A stretch of 64,000 bases of DNA from assembly GCA_948474755.1 (NCBI GenBank), contig CAOLHI010001241.1, forward strand, positions 1-64,000, written 5' to 3'. The stretch comes from Ctenosaura bakeri. Taxonomy: Eukaryota; Chordata; Lepidosauria; Squamata; Iguanidae. Position numbers and translations under genes: made by a program. This document shows, piece by piece, positions 49,724 through 62,100 of the stretch (position 1 is the stretch's first letter; every line of letters starts with the position of its first letter). Under the pieces are notes generated by a model that worked only from the letters and a program-made list of their open reading frames with translations, was not told the DNA's origin and searched no databases.

Positions 49724-50495
49724 TGGTACATGCCTTGGTTACATCCTATATGTACTCCACATTGGGCTACCTTTGAAAAGTGTTCAGAAAACTGCAGTTG
49801 GCCCAAAGAGCTGCAGCCAAGTTGTTAACTGGGACAGGCTACAGGGAACACACAACTCCCATGTTGCAACAGCTCCACTGTGCCAAATCCTTTCCAGGAA
49901 CAATTCAAAGTGCTTGTTTTGACCTCTAAAGCCCTATATGGCCCAGGGCTAGGTTGCAACATGGGAGTTGTGTGTTCCCTGTAGCCTGTCTAGGTTATTT
50001 AGAGGACTGTATCTCCCTTTATGAGCCCAGTAGAACCCTAAGATAATTCAGAAAGGCCCTTCCCTCTGTCTCACCACCCTCTCAGGTGCATTTGTGGGAG
50101 CAAGAGAGAGGGCCTTCTTGGTGGCTGCATCCAGATTTTCAAACTCCTTCCGTAGTGAGGCCAGGATAGCCCTTTCCTTGCTCTCCTTCCAACAGCAGGT
50201 CAAGACATTTTTTGTGCTGCCCAGCTTTTATAAATTGACTGAATTTGGAATCTTGATGTTGTGTGGATCTGTTTTAAGGTTGGTGCAGTATATTTAATAT
50301 ATTTTAAAGTATTTAATATTTAATAGTTTAAACATGTACATTTTTAACTTTATATAATGGTTTAATTTTTTAATTTTAATTTTATATTTATACTTTCATG
50401 GATGTTTTAAGGTATACTGTTTTGATTTGTTAGCAGCCTTGAGTCCAACTGTCAGGATAAAGGTGGGATATAAGTAAATATTAATATTGATAATA
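49724..50495 (+). pseudogene. L2-clade LINE 3' fragment with an internal inverted duplication
   Basis: The translation includes 'IGLPLKSVQKTAVGPKSCSQ' (49765-49824), matching the L2 'VGLPLK.V.KLQL.Q.AAA' block. It then runs through 'gaacaattcaaagtgcttgt' (QFKVLV block), 'tatgagcccagtagaaccct' (YEP block) and 'gagagagggccttcttggtg' (RAF block), to the tail 'ggataaaggtgggatataag'. Multiple stops are present. A 38-bp inverted duplication lies at 49833-49990. Confidence 0.75.
49833..49990. repeat. Perfect 38-bp inverted duplication inside the L2 fragment
   Basis: The arm 49833-49870 is exactly complementary to 49953-49990 (38 of 38), with an 82-base loop. The left arm is at the expected L2 position. 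The right arm interrupts the coding order between the 'gcccagggcta' and 'ggttatttagaggactg' blocks. The 7-base word 'ctaggtt' occurs at both edges of the insert (49949-49955 and 49990-49996). Confidence 0.9.
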
Positions 50496-51777
50496 AAATA
50501 TCTAATTGGTTCTGAACAGGAACAAATATTTTACTTCATCTCTCATTGTTCCTTATTTCTAAGTGAAAGGAGTTGCAATACTTTTCGTACCAGAGAAGGA
50601 TGTTCTGAGTTTTAGACACAGATCAGGCTAGCAGGTATATTTCTTTCATGTGACAAAAGTACATTTAGATGAATCCATCTACTTCTTATAATTATTTCAT
50701 GGCAGCTCATGATGTCCAATGGTTCCCAGCATGACTCATTTGGAATATTTAGTACCACTGTGTTGACATTCTGCCAGGCACTTGCTGATAGCTGTATGTA
50801 AGGAGTTTTGTTGCTGAATCTGATTTGCCTCAGAGCAGGTCACAAATCTCAGTCACAGTTCAGTAGATCATTGAGGTTTTATTGTTTGAGTTAGCCTTGT
50901 TTTTCTGGCTTGCGTCCAAAGCCACCAACTCAGAGTGCGGGTTCAGAGAGAAACATGAAGGGAAGGTCTGAGAAGGCAACCTGCTGCTAATATGTAATTC
51001 CTAACTTAGTTCAGTTTTTGACATTGTCCCCTGTGAATGACAGCAATTTAAGTGGTTATAAAATTCATATCCTTGTTTAGAAGAACAAAGATTTACTGTC
51101 AGTTCTGGGGTTTGATGTGTTTCTTATTCCTGTCATATTCTTAATCAAGAGATGCAACTGACATGGATTGTGCTAAATGTGACTAGCAGGGAGCTGCAGA
51201 TAACAAGACTCTCAATGTAAGTGGAAATGACAAATTATTGGTGCACCTCGTAAAAGAAAAACTGCCTGTGGCATCATTTTCCAAAGCAAATCCCAGGTAG
51301 AAGAGAAGAGGAGAACAGGATATTTTACAGGATCTTGTACACAAAAACACCTGAAAGGAAGACCTTTGCCCTTCTTATTTTCTGACCATGGCATATGCCC
51401 AATAAACTTTATTCCTGTAAACTGTGGAAGAAGGTCCATGTCTCCTATATTTGGTCAATATGCATCTGGGCATTGCAGCCAGCTTGGCTTCTATTACATT
51501 GTTTGCCTCTGTTTGGCTTACTACACTATACTACATAGTCTAACCCTTTCAGATTCCAAGTGCAGCAGTGACCTGCAGAGGAGCCAAGTACCCATGCATT
51601 TGAGAGTGCACAGGAATTTGGCCCAAAGGGGCTAAATCCTCCCCAACTGGCCTCCACTATTCAAAAGCATTCTGCTCTCAAAATAATCAGTTCTTGGACA
51701 AAACTGGCTAAATATCAATTAATGCCATTGAGGTTAACTGTATAAAAAGGAGGAAGGACTGGGAGGAAAAAGGAAAA
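50496..51777. other. Unassigned non-coding sequence
   Basis: No recognised repeat. Nothing resembling a gene. Confidence 0.4.
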
Positions 51778-54140
51778 GAGGTGCAGCAACCCCTTTAAGA
51801 CTAACTGGCTTTTCTTTTCACATGAGCCTTTGCAGATATAAACTCATTTCTTCAGATGCAGTACAGAGTGATAGTAAATGCTCAGGAATACAGCATATTT
51901 ACACAGTTGTAGAAGTAGGGTGGAATGTAGTAGGATTCAGAAAGATGCAAATTACAACCCTTGCCTTAAATTTTCAAAGGGCTATGTAATGTGAGGTCAG
52001 TGGTGGAGCTTGGAGTGTGTGGAGGGGGAGCAGGAGGGGGCGGGGCTATGACAGGAGGGGCATGGCCACAGTGCACGGGGGCATGGCTATGGTACATGGG
52101 GGTGTGGCCAGGGTGCATGAGGGTGTGGTCAAGGCGCGCGGGGGCATGGCTATGGAATAGGATGCCCCAGAAACATTGCCACATGGGGAGAATTGCTCCC
52201 CCACTCCCACGTCCCTACGCAATTGATAACAGTTCTTTCAGATTGTTTGAGTGGTCAGTCATTGTTGATGTGTGAAAGCAATAAATCCACTTACCAAAAG
52301 TCAGTTTCTCTGGGTTTAAAACACTTTCTGAGAAGATTCTTTTTGTTATATGTGCAGTATTGAGGACTCTTCTATTAATATATATAGTGTGCCATGAAGC
52401 CATTGTCTTTGTTCATACTTCTGCTAATGGATAGAAATTTGTGAATATAATTCAATTCAGCAGTTACTCTTTCTGGTCTTGCTTTGTAATGTCCTTGTTC
52501 AAGAACCATAACCCGTAAATCACTTACTGTGGCCCAGGAAGATTGAAATGTTCTGCAATTGATTTTGGGGTACTGCCATGTCAGATCTGTGTCCATTAAT
52601 CTTCTTGGATAGAGACTGTCCAGTTTGTGTAGAAGGTATTGCTGGCATTTACCACATTGGCAGAAGAGCAAATAAATGTATGTCTGATGTTGGGAGTGAT
52701 GTTGTTGGCCTCTGTAATATTACCCCCAGAGTAAATGTGGGGACACAGTTGGCATTGGGGTTTGTGGTAGAGTCTTCTCCATGTATTATCATCCGTGTTT
52801 TGTTTCCTGTTCTAAGTGAATAGTTGTTCAAGATTTGGAAGCTATCTGTAGGCTAATAAAGCCCTGCCTCCCAGAACTTGTGAGAGGGATGTGTTATTCT
52901 CCAGAATCGGTTGTAGCTCATTAATGATGCATTTGAGTGGTCTCAGCTGGGGACTTTTACAAATAGAGACATTCTGTCATTTTGTGTTCTGTCTGTCTTA
53001 TAGTAAACAGTTCAATTTGTTTCTTCACCTGTTTGAAGTTTGAGAAAAGCCGGTTGTAAATCCAAGACTTTTGAGTCTTATGCATCTGAGCAAATGCAGT
53101 TGAATCAGAGGACTTGGCTGTAAACAATAGATTTGGTAGTACATTCTGGGTGGGTTTATTATGCATTTGCACAGTGGTGTCAATAAAGTGAATTTGTTGG
53201 AAAGATGGAAATTAAGGTTGGAAGTTGTTGAAAGCCTGGTGTCACTTCTCAAGTGATTGTTTTCCATGTTGACAAATTACAAAGATGCCATCTAGAAAAC
53301 ATAGGTTTAGGGGTGCACATGCTGAAGAAGCATTGTTCTAAGTCATCCATGAAGATGTATGCACACTCTGCTGCCATGCAGGTTTCCATTGCAATGTAAC
53401 TGACTTGGAGGTACATATCATTCTCAAAAAGGAAGTACCATAGTTACGAGTAAGTACAAAGTGGCAGAGTTTGGTGGCTAGTTCTGTTGTAGCCCCATTC
53501 ATGGAGGTATTGATGTCTTGTCCTAGTGCATTTGTTGGTGTGTAGGGATTCCACATCCACAGTGATTAGGATGGTGTTGTCTGGGAAATAATGGATGGGC
53601 TGTATTTTCCTCAGGAGTATCCTTCACATAGCTTAGAATGTTGATGGCACATGGTCTCAGAACTGAATTCATATTTCCAAATATCCTGACAGTCAAGGTT
53701 CTAATGCTTGTGACAATTGGTCTTCCAGGATTGCCTCATTGTCTATTTGGGTAGTAAACAGAAAATGTTCAGTTTGGGTTCTTGGTATGTGTCCATTTGA
53801 ATTTGATTCTGTACATCACTAGGGAATTTTTCAAATAATTTGTATAGTTTCTTCAGATATTAATCAGTGGGATCTTTGGAGAAGATTGTGTAAAATGCAG
53901 GGTTGGATGGTTGTCTCTCAGCCTCTTGTATGTGGTCTGAGTTGTTCACAATGATCACAGCTTGCCCTTTGTCATCCTGTTGTATAATAATGTTAGGATT
54001 ATTTCTAAGACTGTGGATGGTATCTCATTCAACAGGACTGAGATTATTTGGCAAACTGCATCTCTTGTTAACAAATTTTCAATCTTGTTAGCAAACCCTG
54101 TTGCCACCTGAAGCATGGCAACTGTGATCAAAATTGAGAA
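51778..54140 (-). pseudogene. Decayed Penelope-like retroelement (RT plus GIY-YIG)
   Basis: On the minus strand the order is that of a Penelope-like element. First comes an N-terminal block (about 53990-53880) with 'QQDDKGQAVIIVN', matching the 'KPADKGGAVVV' region. The RT core (about 53400-53330) reads 'AMETCMAAECAYIFMDDLE', equivalent to 'AMGT.MAP.YA.LFM'. A position equivalent to Y.DD (near 53300) reads 'FLDG', so the second aspartate is lost. The RT thumb/linker follows (52957-53172). Last is a GIY-YIG endonuclease remnant (52375-52671) with 'VSDLRVMVLEQG' and 'MNKDNGFM'. Multiple stops and frameshifts mean it is dead. The tail at 51778-51860 ('aagactaactggcttttc', complement of the '..ttagtctt' end) is typical of reptile Penelope elements. 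A minisatellite lies within it. Confidence 0.8.
52035..52160 (+). repeat. GC-rich minisatellite, about 20-21 bp unit
   Basis: About five to six diverged units of the form 'ggggcatggccacagtgcac' and 'gggggtgtggccagggtgca' stand in tandem, with alternating 'gggcatggc' and 'ggtgtggcc' cores. It lies near the 3' end of the Penelope remnant and is far richer in G than its surroundings. Confidence 0.85.
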
Positions 54141-54660
54141 GTTATGGTAAACAAAGCTTTGTCCTTTCTTCTTAATTTGTAGCTATGGCAAGACTCAGTT
54201 GTGAACCTGTAAAAGTCTGGACAGATGGTGCACACTGAGAAATGTCCTGTGCTGTATTATCCAGCATAAGACAGTAATAAACTGATTTCTAAGCTAAAAT
54301 TAGTATATGGTTCCAACTTCATCCACCTAGAATTCTGATTCCCAATAGCTCCATTCATGTTCATGTGATTTATGCTCATAAGCAAAGAGGGCCAGTTCTA
54401 TCATTCAGCAGAATGAGGAAAGTTCCTAAAGTGGCAGATGTTGCAGACAGCACTAGAAACCCATTCCTTCTGAGTCCCCTGACCATAAATCAGTGTTGGA
54501 CAGAACTGTTGGTGTCAAATGGCCTGTCTTGCACCCTCTAAACTAGCCAGCTGCCCACAGTGGAAAGAAAGAACAGGGGAAAAAGAACATACTATTAGCT
54601 CCTTCCTACATATACCCATATAGACAATACCTTATTATCTACATCAATCACCCTCATATT
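54141..54660. other. Unassigned non-coding sequence
   Basis: May include the 5' flank of the Penelope element. Nothing else is recognised. Confidence 0.35.
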
Positions 54661-54778
54661 TGCTGTGCCAAATGTTTTTGACTGCAGCTTCCAGTTTTCT
54701 TTACCATTGGCCAAGCCAACTGAGGCTCCTGAGAATGGCATCCAAAACATCTAGAAGACCAAAAGCTGAAAGCCACCG
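54661..54778. mobile_element. hAT-type MITE fragment
   Basis: 'gactgcagcttccagttttc', 'aacatctagaagaccaaaag' and 'gctgaaagccacc' match, in order, the second half of common reptile hAT MITEs that end 'gagttgaagtccagcaacat...ggttgagaaccactg'. The ends are eroded. Confidence 0.4.
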
Positions 54779-56056
54779 TTTTATACAAAAAGAGTTCTCA
54801 TTGAGTACCTGTAAAACCTGGAAATTGTTTTTCAGCTTTGCAGCTGTTGTTCAGTTTATAGCATGTACACTAGTTAGGAATTAAATTTATAGCATGCACA
54901 ATGGCTGTGTCTGAAAACATGCTTGCTTTTTCAATAGCCTGGCTGCAAAATGGAATAGCAGTGAAGAGCATATACTCTGTGATTTTAGGACAGCTAGTTA
55001 ATCTCTTCCAAATTCTGATGCATCATCCTATTGTGCTGTTTCCCTGGAAAAAAAAACCTGCCTTTATAATTGTTCTTAATTATGTCTTATAAAAAGCATA
55101 CTTTGTGATTTGATTCCTGCAATATTTTGGAGGTGAAATCCTATTTTATTTTTACATTTTTTTTCATTCCTGAATTTGAATATTACTACTTTTCTTGTTT
55201 TTAGGGCTTTTAATGTCCTCATTTTATTTGACCACTGTCAAATTAATTTGTCCTTGTATTTCCAAATGTTTTTTTAAAAAAAAAAATGCCTCCCCCCATC
55301 TTTTGCTACATACGAGCCATTAGCTGACATGTTTATTTTCTGGAGTCTGGACCAGCTTTTAAAATTTGTTTTGCCTCCTTCAATTCATAAATGCTATAAT
55401 CAATTATTTAGGGACGGTTTCCCAAGTGAGCCCTAAGCAGAAGAGTTGATAGCCCTCACACAGGCCATTTGAAGAGACAGGCGTCTCTGAAGCAGCTGAC
55501 ACTAGTGAGCCCAGCTAGTTTCCAACCCTCTCTTGAGCACTAGGGTTTTAAGGGCCAGCCAGCAATTACACATTTCATACATCACTCAGCAAAGGAAAGA
55601 GATGTGTTGTGCAAATCTATGTCCTCACCTTCGCTGAGTTTGCATTGTTTTGCCCATTGCATATTCAGCCTCAGGGTAGCACTGAAAGGAAAAGCTGGCC
55701 ATCAGAGAAAAATACCATAGAACTACCGCTATGTAATTGCACTCAGTCAGCATCAGTAATTAGACAGAAGCCCAACAATAAAGTTGGTATTAGGTCTGCC
55801 AGGGAAAACATGAATTGTGTCTATGTTCTGCCACTATGGAACTGAGACACAAATTCTTCCATGTGAAATTAACTTTATACAAGGAAGTCACTTTTTAGTT
55901 AAATATGAGCAAGAGATTCATGGCGTTAACATGGTACTTGTATTAATAATGTCCTCTTTTGCCTCCTTCTTGAACTTTCAGCTGAAGAATTTTCTTATTT
56001 TGCTGGTGACATGCTGTCTTTTCGAATCTAATTAAAACTTTCTTTTTGGTCCTTAG
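54779..56056. other. Repeat-poor sequence upstream of the exon-like block
   Basis: No transposon recognised. 55400-55830 is compact with little low-complexity sequence and could be conserved non-coding DNA. Open frames at 55609-55845 and 55817-56035 have no recognised domains. Confidence 0.35.
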
Positions 56057-56215
56057 GTGGAAAGATAACTCTGCAGAGATGAGCTTTTAATTAATGCGCA
56101 GGGTCCCTGCGAGTCCCACCTCTCAACAGCAGTGATTGACATCCAAGGATACATAAATTACACTAATTGAGCTTTGCATCTATGCAGTCTTTCCACAACC
56201 AACTCATCAGAGAAG
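56057..56215 (+). other. Exon-like segment (possible untranslated or first coding exon)
   Basis: A pyrimidine-rich acceptor 'tttctttttggtccttag' ends at 56056 and a strong donor 'gtaagtgag' starts at 56216, bounding 159 bases. The block has several CpGs and no repeat content. An ATG at 56182 opens 'MQSFHNQLIRE' in frame into the donor, after an in-frame TAA at 56164; upstream, all frames hold stops. It could be a 5' untranslated exon of an unknown gene or lncRNA, or conserved non-coding DNA with chance splice motifs. I recognise no protein. Confidence 0.28.
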
Positions 56216-58272
56216 GTAAGTGAGCAGACCAGCATAAAAAGTTACGTCTGTATGCCTGTGTGTTTTCCCTTTGGGGGAAAATCTTTCCAGATTACTGAGC
56301 ATATGTTAGCAAAGGAGACAGATTTTTCTCTTCACTTTTAAGAAGTAGTCTTTGCATTTTCTTTAAAAATGTTAGCATCTTAATACAGCCATTTACTAAC
56401 CACGCATAATACGACTGCCAACAGCAAAGTGATTACAGATCAATAACTTTATGCAAATAATCACTTGGCAATGTTGGGTGATTTTCAGTAGGAACATTTC
56501 AACTTTGTAGGTGGGGTTACAAATCAGCCTCACCACAATTCATCTCTCTCAGAGTTCAGAGGCCATGTCACTTGCCTCAGGTTATGCAAAGTGTCATGAA
56601 TTAAATGAGGAGTTAAACACAATTCTTGTGATTTGGAATTTGTGTTGCCATAAAGTTGCACTGGTACAGATACTGCAATGCAGCAGAAAAAACAGCTAGG
56701 GTAATAAGGCACCAGCCTCTTGGTCACAGACAAGAACTATGTTATTTTGGGCAAAAGTAGGCCAAGTTGGCATCTGGCCCTCCCAAGCTCACAGGGCAGT
56801 TTGTTGTAGAGGGGATGGGTTCTCTGGAACAGAAATATTTTACCTTTTTGAGTCTTCTCTGTGGGGAGGCTAAACAAGATCTTTGACAGGAAATTTTGAG
56901 AAAAGTACAGTACATCTCAAAGATTATTGCAGGTGAGTTAATCCATCCTTTCACGTCCTCAGCTAGTCAGATTCTAATACAGAGTAGTCTTCCTTGAACA
57001 GAAGAAAGGCCTACAAAATGCCCTAAAATGAAGTCTTGACTTGGAGGCAGGCATAATAACAGGAGATTCTACAATTAATTCATACATTTGCAGGAAACGT
57101 TCTCAGCCACATAAGGTTCCTTAGCACTTTGCTATTCACAGACAAGCTTGCTATCAACCTAGCTTTCTACCTCTGCACCTTCCCTTTTTTTAGGCTAGCT
57201 ATGCTGGTCTTATTTAGAGTTTTACTCCTGAATAATTCAAGAAATACCTAAGGATGAATTGCCTGAAATGTCTATAAAGCATACCTGGGTAATAGTCTCC
57301 CTTTTAGTTTTGGACAAACTGCCCAGATTTATAGTAAACTTTGATCTTCTTGTAGTTTAAATAATGTAGGTTAATGTTGTTTGAATAATGTTTGGTTTGC
57401 ATTCATTAAATTTAACTAGACGGTTTTCCTGAGATTAGGTCGACAGTGCAATGCAGTGAGTATGAATCATTACATATTTTAAGAGAAGGATACCAGCTGG
57501 AACAGAGTGGTTAGAAAGATATGTTGGAGAGAGCTGGGTTATATCAAGGCAATAGCTGGTAGAAAAGAACTGTAAAGAGAGAGTGGTGAGTGCTGGAAGC
57601 AATCAAAGAAGAAAATAGATGGAATCCAAAACATGCCTACTTAAAACTTTCTCTGTGGCTTAAGCAACAGCTCTAGCAATAAAGATAATCAGTTTGGTCT
57701 GGGAAAATGGCTTTTGTCCAGTTTTGTGCTTTTGTCTAAATAACTTAAGATCATCTTAAAAGGGAGTTTTGCTTTCCTCTGTTTTGACATTTCTTTTCAT
57801 TCACGAAAAATTTTCCCAGTGCTTTAGGTTACATTCTCAATGATAAGCATGTCTAACTGGTAGAGTTTCAGTGCCAGTTTGGCACTTTGAACCTGCTGTT
57901 CTTATTGTCTTCCATTGATGGGTTTGCAATTTCCTAGAAAGTGTGAGGTGGAAAAGTGTGTTATTAATACAAAAATGGAGTGTGCATTTTTATTGCTGCC
58001 AGTATTTGGAAGAATCAAAGTGTGACATGGCTCATACAGTTTGTCCAGTGTATTCCAGATGAAGACTTAGGTTTGCTTAGCATATAATTTGAAAAACTGT
58101 GGCAGTAAAATAATGTTTTGAAGTATCTCTGTCTCTTTTATTTAATCCTGTCTGCCTTTGGTTTTCTCTTTACTGCAAGCTGCTAGCCAATCTATTCGTC
58201 ATGTTGTTACACAGATTTGGCTCTGTGATCTCAAAATTGAGAGGTGAAAATATCGTCCCATATTTTATAAAC
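56216..58272. other. Unassigned non-coding sequence
   Basis: No recognised repeat or gene. Confidence 0.4.
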
Positions 58273-58411
58273 CAGTGATTCTCAATCTTGCCCCCACCCC
58301 CAATGATTTGGGCTATACCTCCTAGAAGCTCCACCCTGCATGGCCAATGATAAGGGATTCTAGGAGTTGAAGCCAAGAACATCTGGGATTGTTAAAGGCT
58401 GAAAATCATTA
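58273..58411. mobile_element. hAT-type MITE (cagtgattctcaa end)
   Basis: The left end 'cagtgattctcaatcttgcc' matches the hAT terminus of the 'cagtggttctcaacc' type. The interior 'ggattctaggagttgaagcc' with 'aagaacatctgggattg' and the right end 'aggctgaaaatcatt' fit the same family. An 8-bp target duplication is not clear. Confidence 0.55.
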
Positions 58412-59006
58412 ATCGGCTCAGTACAGGGAATATATGTACATGGACTTTTAACATAGAGTCCTTTCCCAGTGACCCCATCTGTATTGTAAGGAATTTCAAT
58501 CATTTCCACACTGAATGTGAACATCTGATTGTCTTGTTTGCACAATCAGAAAAATTGCACTTAGAAGCCCATTTTAAACCCTGGGGATCAATGGGGTGAC
58601 AGATGTCATAACTAGATCACATCCAAACATCCAAGCTGAATAAAGAAACATTTTAAGTGACAGTGGGGATAAGGCTAATGCATGTAATGGATACATTTCA
58701 GTTCTCCTTATATGACTAGCCTTACCCTACGTGAAGTATCATCACAAAGGAGATGAAGTTTCAAGCCTTTAGAAAAAAAGTTTGAAAAGACAGAAAATTA
58801 GTATACAGACGTAGTAAAATTTGCACCAATAGTACATTTTTTAAAATTTGATGAGTAGGAGTCACTGTCTGGTATCATCATTTCTGTCTCCTACGCAATT
58901 CTTGGTGGTGGTGGAGCATTTTGGATTTTGGAATTCCTCACTAGCAGTCTAGTAAGTGCAACACTTAGGACCTTTTCATAGGATATTATCGTCCCACCAT
59001 AGAAAG
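58412..59006. other. Unassigned non-coding sequence
   Basis: No recognised element. Confidence 0.35.
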
Positions 59007-59142
59007 GGGAAAAGGATGGGACCGCAACAACAGTTACACACAACATCATTGTGGTCCCATCCTTCTCCCATTCCCAGGCAGTACAATCACAGATTAAATC
59101 ACTGACAGGTTTTCCCTGTCAATGACCTGTGATTGTGCTGCC
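59007..59142. repeat. Two adjacent hairpins (tandem inverted repeats)
   Basis: Hairpin 1 has arms 59007-59027 and 59049-59069 (21 bases, two mismatches, loop 21 bases). Hairpin 2 has arms 59077-59092 and 59127-59142 (one mismatch), plus an inner stem 'tgacagg'/'cctgtca' around a 5-base loop. They are separated by 7 bases. A fold-back MITE is likely, but no outer ends or target copies were identified. Confidence 0.75.
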
Positions 59143-62100
59143 ATCTCTCACTTACCTGGTGTGCGGAGGGTCTGAAATTTTTAAAAGTAAATTCATATTA
59201 TTTCTCTGTTAAAAATTATTTTTGTTGTTATAATTGTTGTTTTGTTATTTTAAGGAACAAAGAAGCTATCTGAATGTTTGCAAAATTGAGTTACCACTAA
59301 TTTAAGGATGTTTCTGTTTGTTCTACCTTATTTTGTTATCACCTCAAATGATTCAGTTTTCTTCTGAATCTCTTTTGTTTTGTTTGTGCAAGAGAGTCCA
59401 TTTATTATCAATATAAAATTACAATAGCCTAGACTGTGAAATTCATTAGGCCTTTTGTCTTGTATAAATATTTATTAGGAGAAAGTTATTAGGAGAAAGT
59501 TTATTAGAAGAAAGTTGCTAATAAATATTGTGTTGGTAGCTAGTTTAGTTTAAACTCCAGTGCCCTTGTCTGTAGATAAAATATATTTTTGCATTAATTC
59601 AGCAATTTGAATGACGAAAAAAATACTCTGAAAATTTATAAATAACTTTTCACTTATCAAGGTAAAGAAATAAAATGGGACATTATTGTTTTCTACTACA
59701 CTAATAGAAAGGGAAATGTTTTGTGAAGCTCAGAAGCCAAAGAGATTACAAGGAAAGAATGGACAATGGGGAGAAGGTGGGAACAAAGGGAAGAGGAAAA
59801 AGAGCAGGAGGAGGAGATGTCAATGTGCCAGCGTGATGAGATACTTAATATTTTATTATTTAGAATACTGTGACTGAGTAGTTGCAAATGAGAGTATTAA
59901 CAGAATACTTCTGAGTATATTCAGAGAACATTTTTCACCTCTAAGTTAGATAATAAAACCCAGTCACCTAGGATTATGGAACCAGACTTCCGTATCCAAA
60001 GGTTCATTTTCTTATCATCTAAAAGATTTTATCTTGCTCACTTGAAAAGCCTGGCAGAATTTTGGTGACAATAGAACTCATCAAAAATAGTGAAAACCCA
60101 ATGGAATTAATGTTTAATTGATTAAACATAACACCATAATTCTGTCTGCCAGTGGGAAACATTTTCAGCCACTTCCCTAGGACTTCAGTTTTCAGCTAAA
60201 CATAAAGTGCTTTTTAACATCAACTTTAACAATTAAATATTCTTTTTTTCTATAGCTGCTGAATAACTATTGACCACACATTGACTTTAACATTTATGAG
60301 ACATTTCCACTGCAACACATTAGGAGCTACCACAGATCATGAAAGACTATGATTTCAAATCACCCTAAACCATGCTTCCTAGTTGAGAATGTTCAAATGA
60401 CGCAATTCCAAGTAACTTGGGGTTTGTATTTTAAGTTTTCCAAACAATGTACTTCAGAGAAATCACTGAGAAGCCTTCAGAAATTTGGAAGAAATTTGTA
60501 TGAGGGTTGCTTAGAGTAGATGATGTCTAGATTATAGGTCAGAAAACAGATTGGGTGTTGTTCACAGAAGTGAGCAACACATATATACAAAAGAAGAATA
60601 GGCTGTAAAGGTGAAATATGTCCAGTCAAATAACAATCTATTATAGTGAGTGTCCAATTGCTTGTCATGATGAGAAGGGCTTGCTTTAATTAAGCAATGT
60701 GACATGACAGGGTGTGAATTACTATCTAATAATTCTTGTTCAGAGTATTGTTAGGCATGAGGCCAAAGGCCAAGTGCCATTCAGCAGAGGAGGCATAAAT
60801 TATTACCCTGTCATTTAAATTTTGAACTACAATATTGCAATTATTTTTAAAAAGTTTATCTTTGGAAATTAAAGATGAAAAGCAATATTTATGAACATTA
60901 TGTTTTCCTGAGCAGCCACATTTCTTACCGATCGCTCACTCACCTCTTTGAAGGCCTCTCATTTGTAAAGCCCTTAAAATTCATCTCAGGTCACACAGAA
61001 AAGTAAGTTGTTTTAAAAACCTGCATTTTAAAAATCTCTCTTTCTGGCAGCATCAAAGGGGATGTCAATGGGGAGAGAACTGAACAGCAGGAAAGAGAAT
61101 GCTCCTACTGGCTTTATCTACTAGAGCCCTGAAGACACTAAAACTTCAAATGGGGCAATCATTTTGAAAAAGTTTTTCAGTTGGTATAGTTTTGTCTCCT
61201 TCTACTCAGATGGGGCTAAAAATGAAAAAGCACCATGTATGCTACATATCTTCACTTTCAAATTGTGATAGCTGGTTGATATAATTCTCCCTCATTCCAA
61301 GTTAACAAAGTCTGGTTTGTTCCATGGAATTTTCCTAGGGCTTATGGATATTTATGGACATATGTGACAATTTTGATCATACATGTATGGTCTGCAAATC
61401 ATTAACAATACATTTATTGTTTGATGCAGCATATTTTGCGTTTTTGCACCTGGAACATGAGTTATACAAATAAATTGGGAAGCATATTTTACAATCTAAG
61501 AAGCCCTGAAAGTATCGGATAACTAGAGATAGCATCTCTAGTTGTCCTTGATGAGGCCCTTGAAGATTGAAGTTATTAATGCCAGCCTTGGATGGAACTG
61601 AATTATGCCTGTGGTGCTTGGCATAATGGGAGGGTAGCCCAAAAGAAATCGTCTTGCAGTTTCTATTTGTCTGCAGGAGCATTGCATATGGGTACCTCAC
61701 AACTGCATTATTAAGGCATAAGAGACTAAGAAAGTGTTCCTGAACCTAGTAGTGTAGATAACTTCGACTACACGAGACATCTACAGTACTATGGGTAAAC
61801 CAGACTGAAAGGACAAAGAACCTGCCTAGGTGAAATTAGGTTACAAAGTGCATGTTTAAGTTCAGTTTTTCTCATACATCACAATACATGTGCTACATTT
61901 TGGAACAACTTTATGTTGAAGACTGCTTTGGACACTGTAGAAAGTGGTTGATAAATGTAACAAGACATTTTGTTATAGTGAGGAAGCATAAAGAAATTAA
62001 TTACTCCTGAACTGCATTGCCAAAGAAGAGTCTTCATGCTGTACTCTATAGTGACATTGTTACACCATGCTGGCAAAGAATCTACATCTACTGGGGCTGC

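Noticed and set aside
52957..53267. Functional reverse transcriptase
   Set aside because: Frameshifts, stops and a lost catalytic aspartate show that it is dead.
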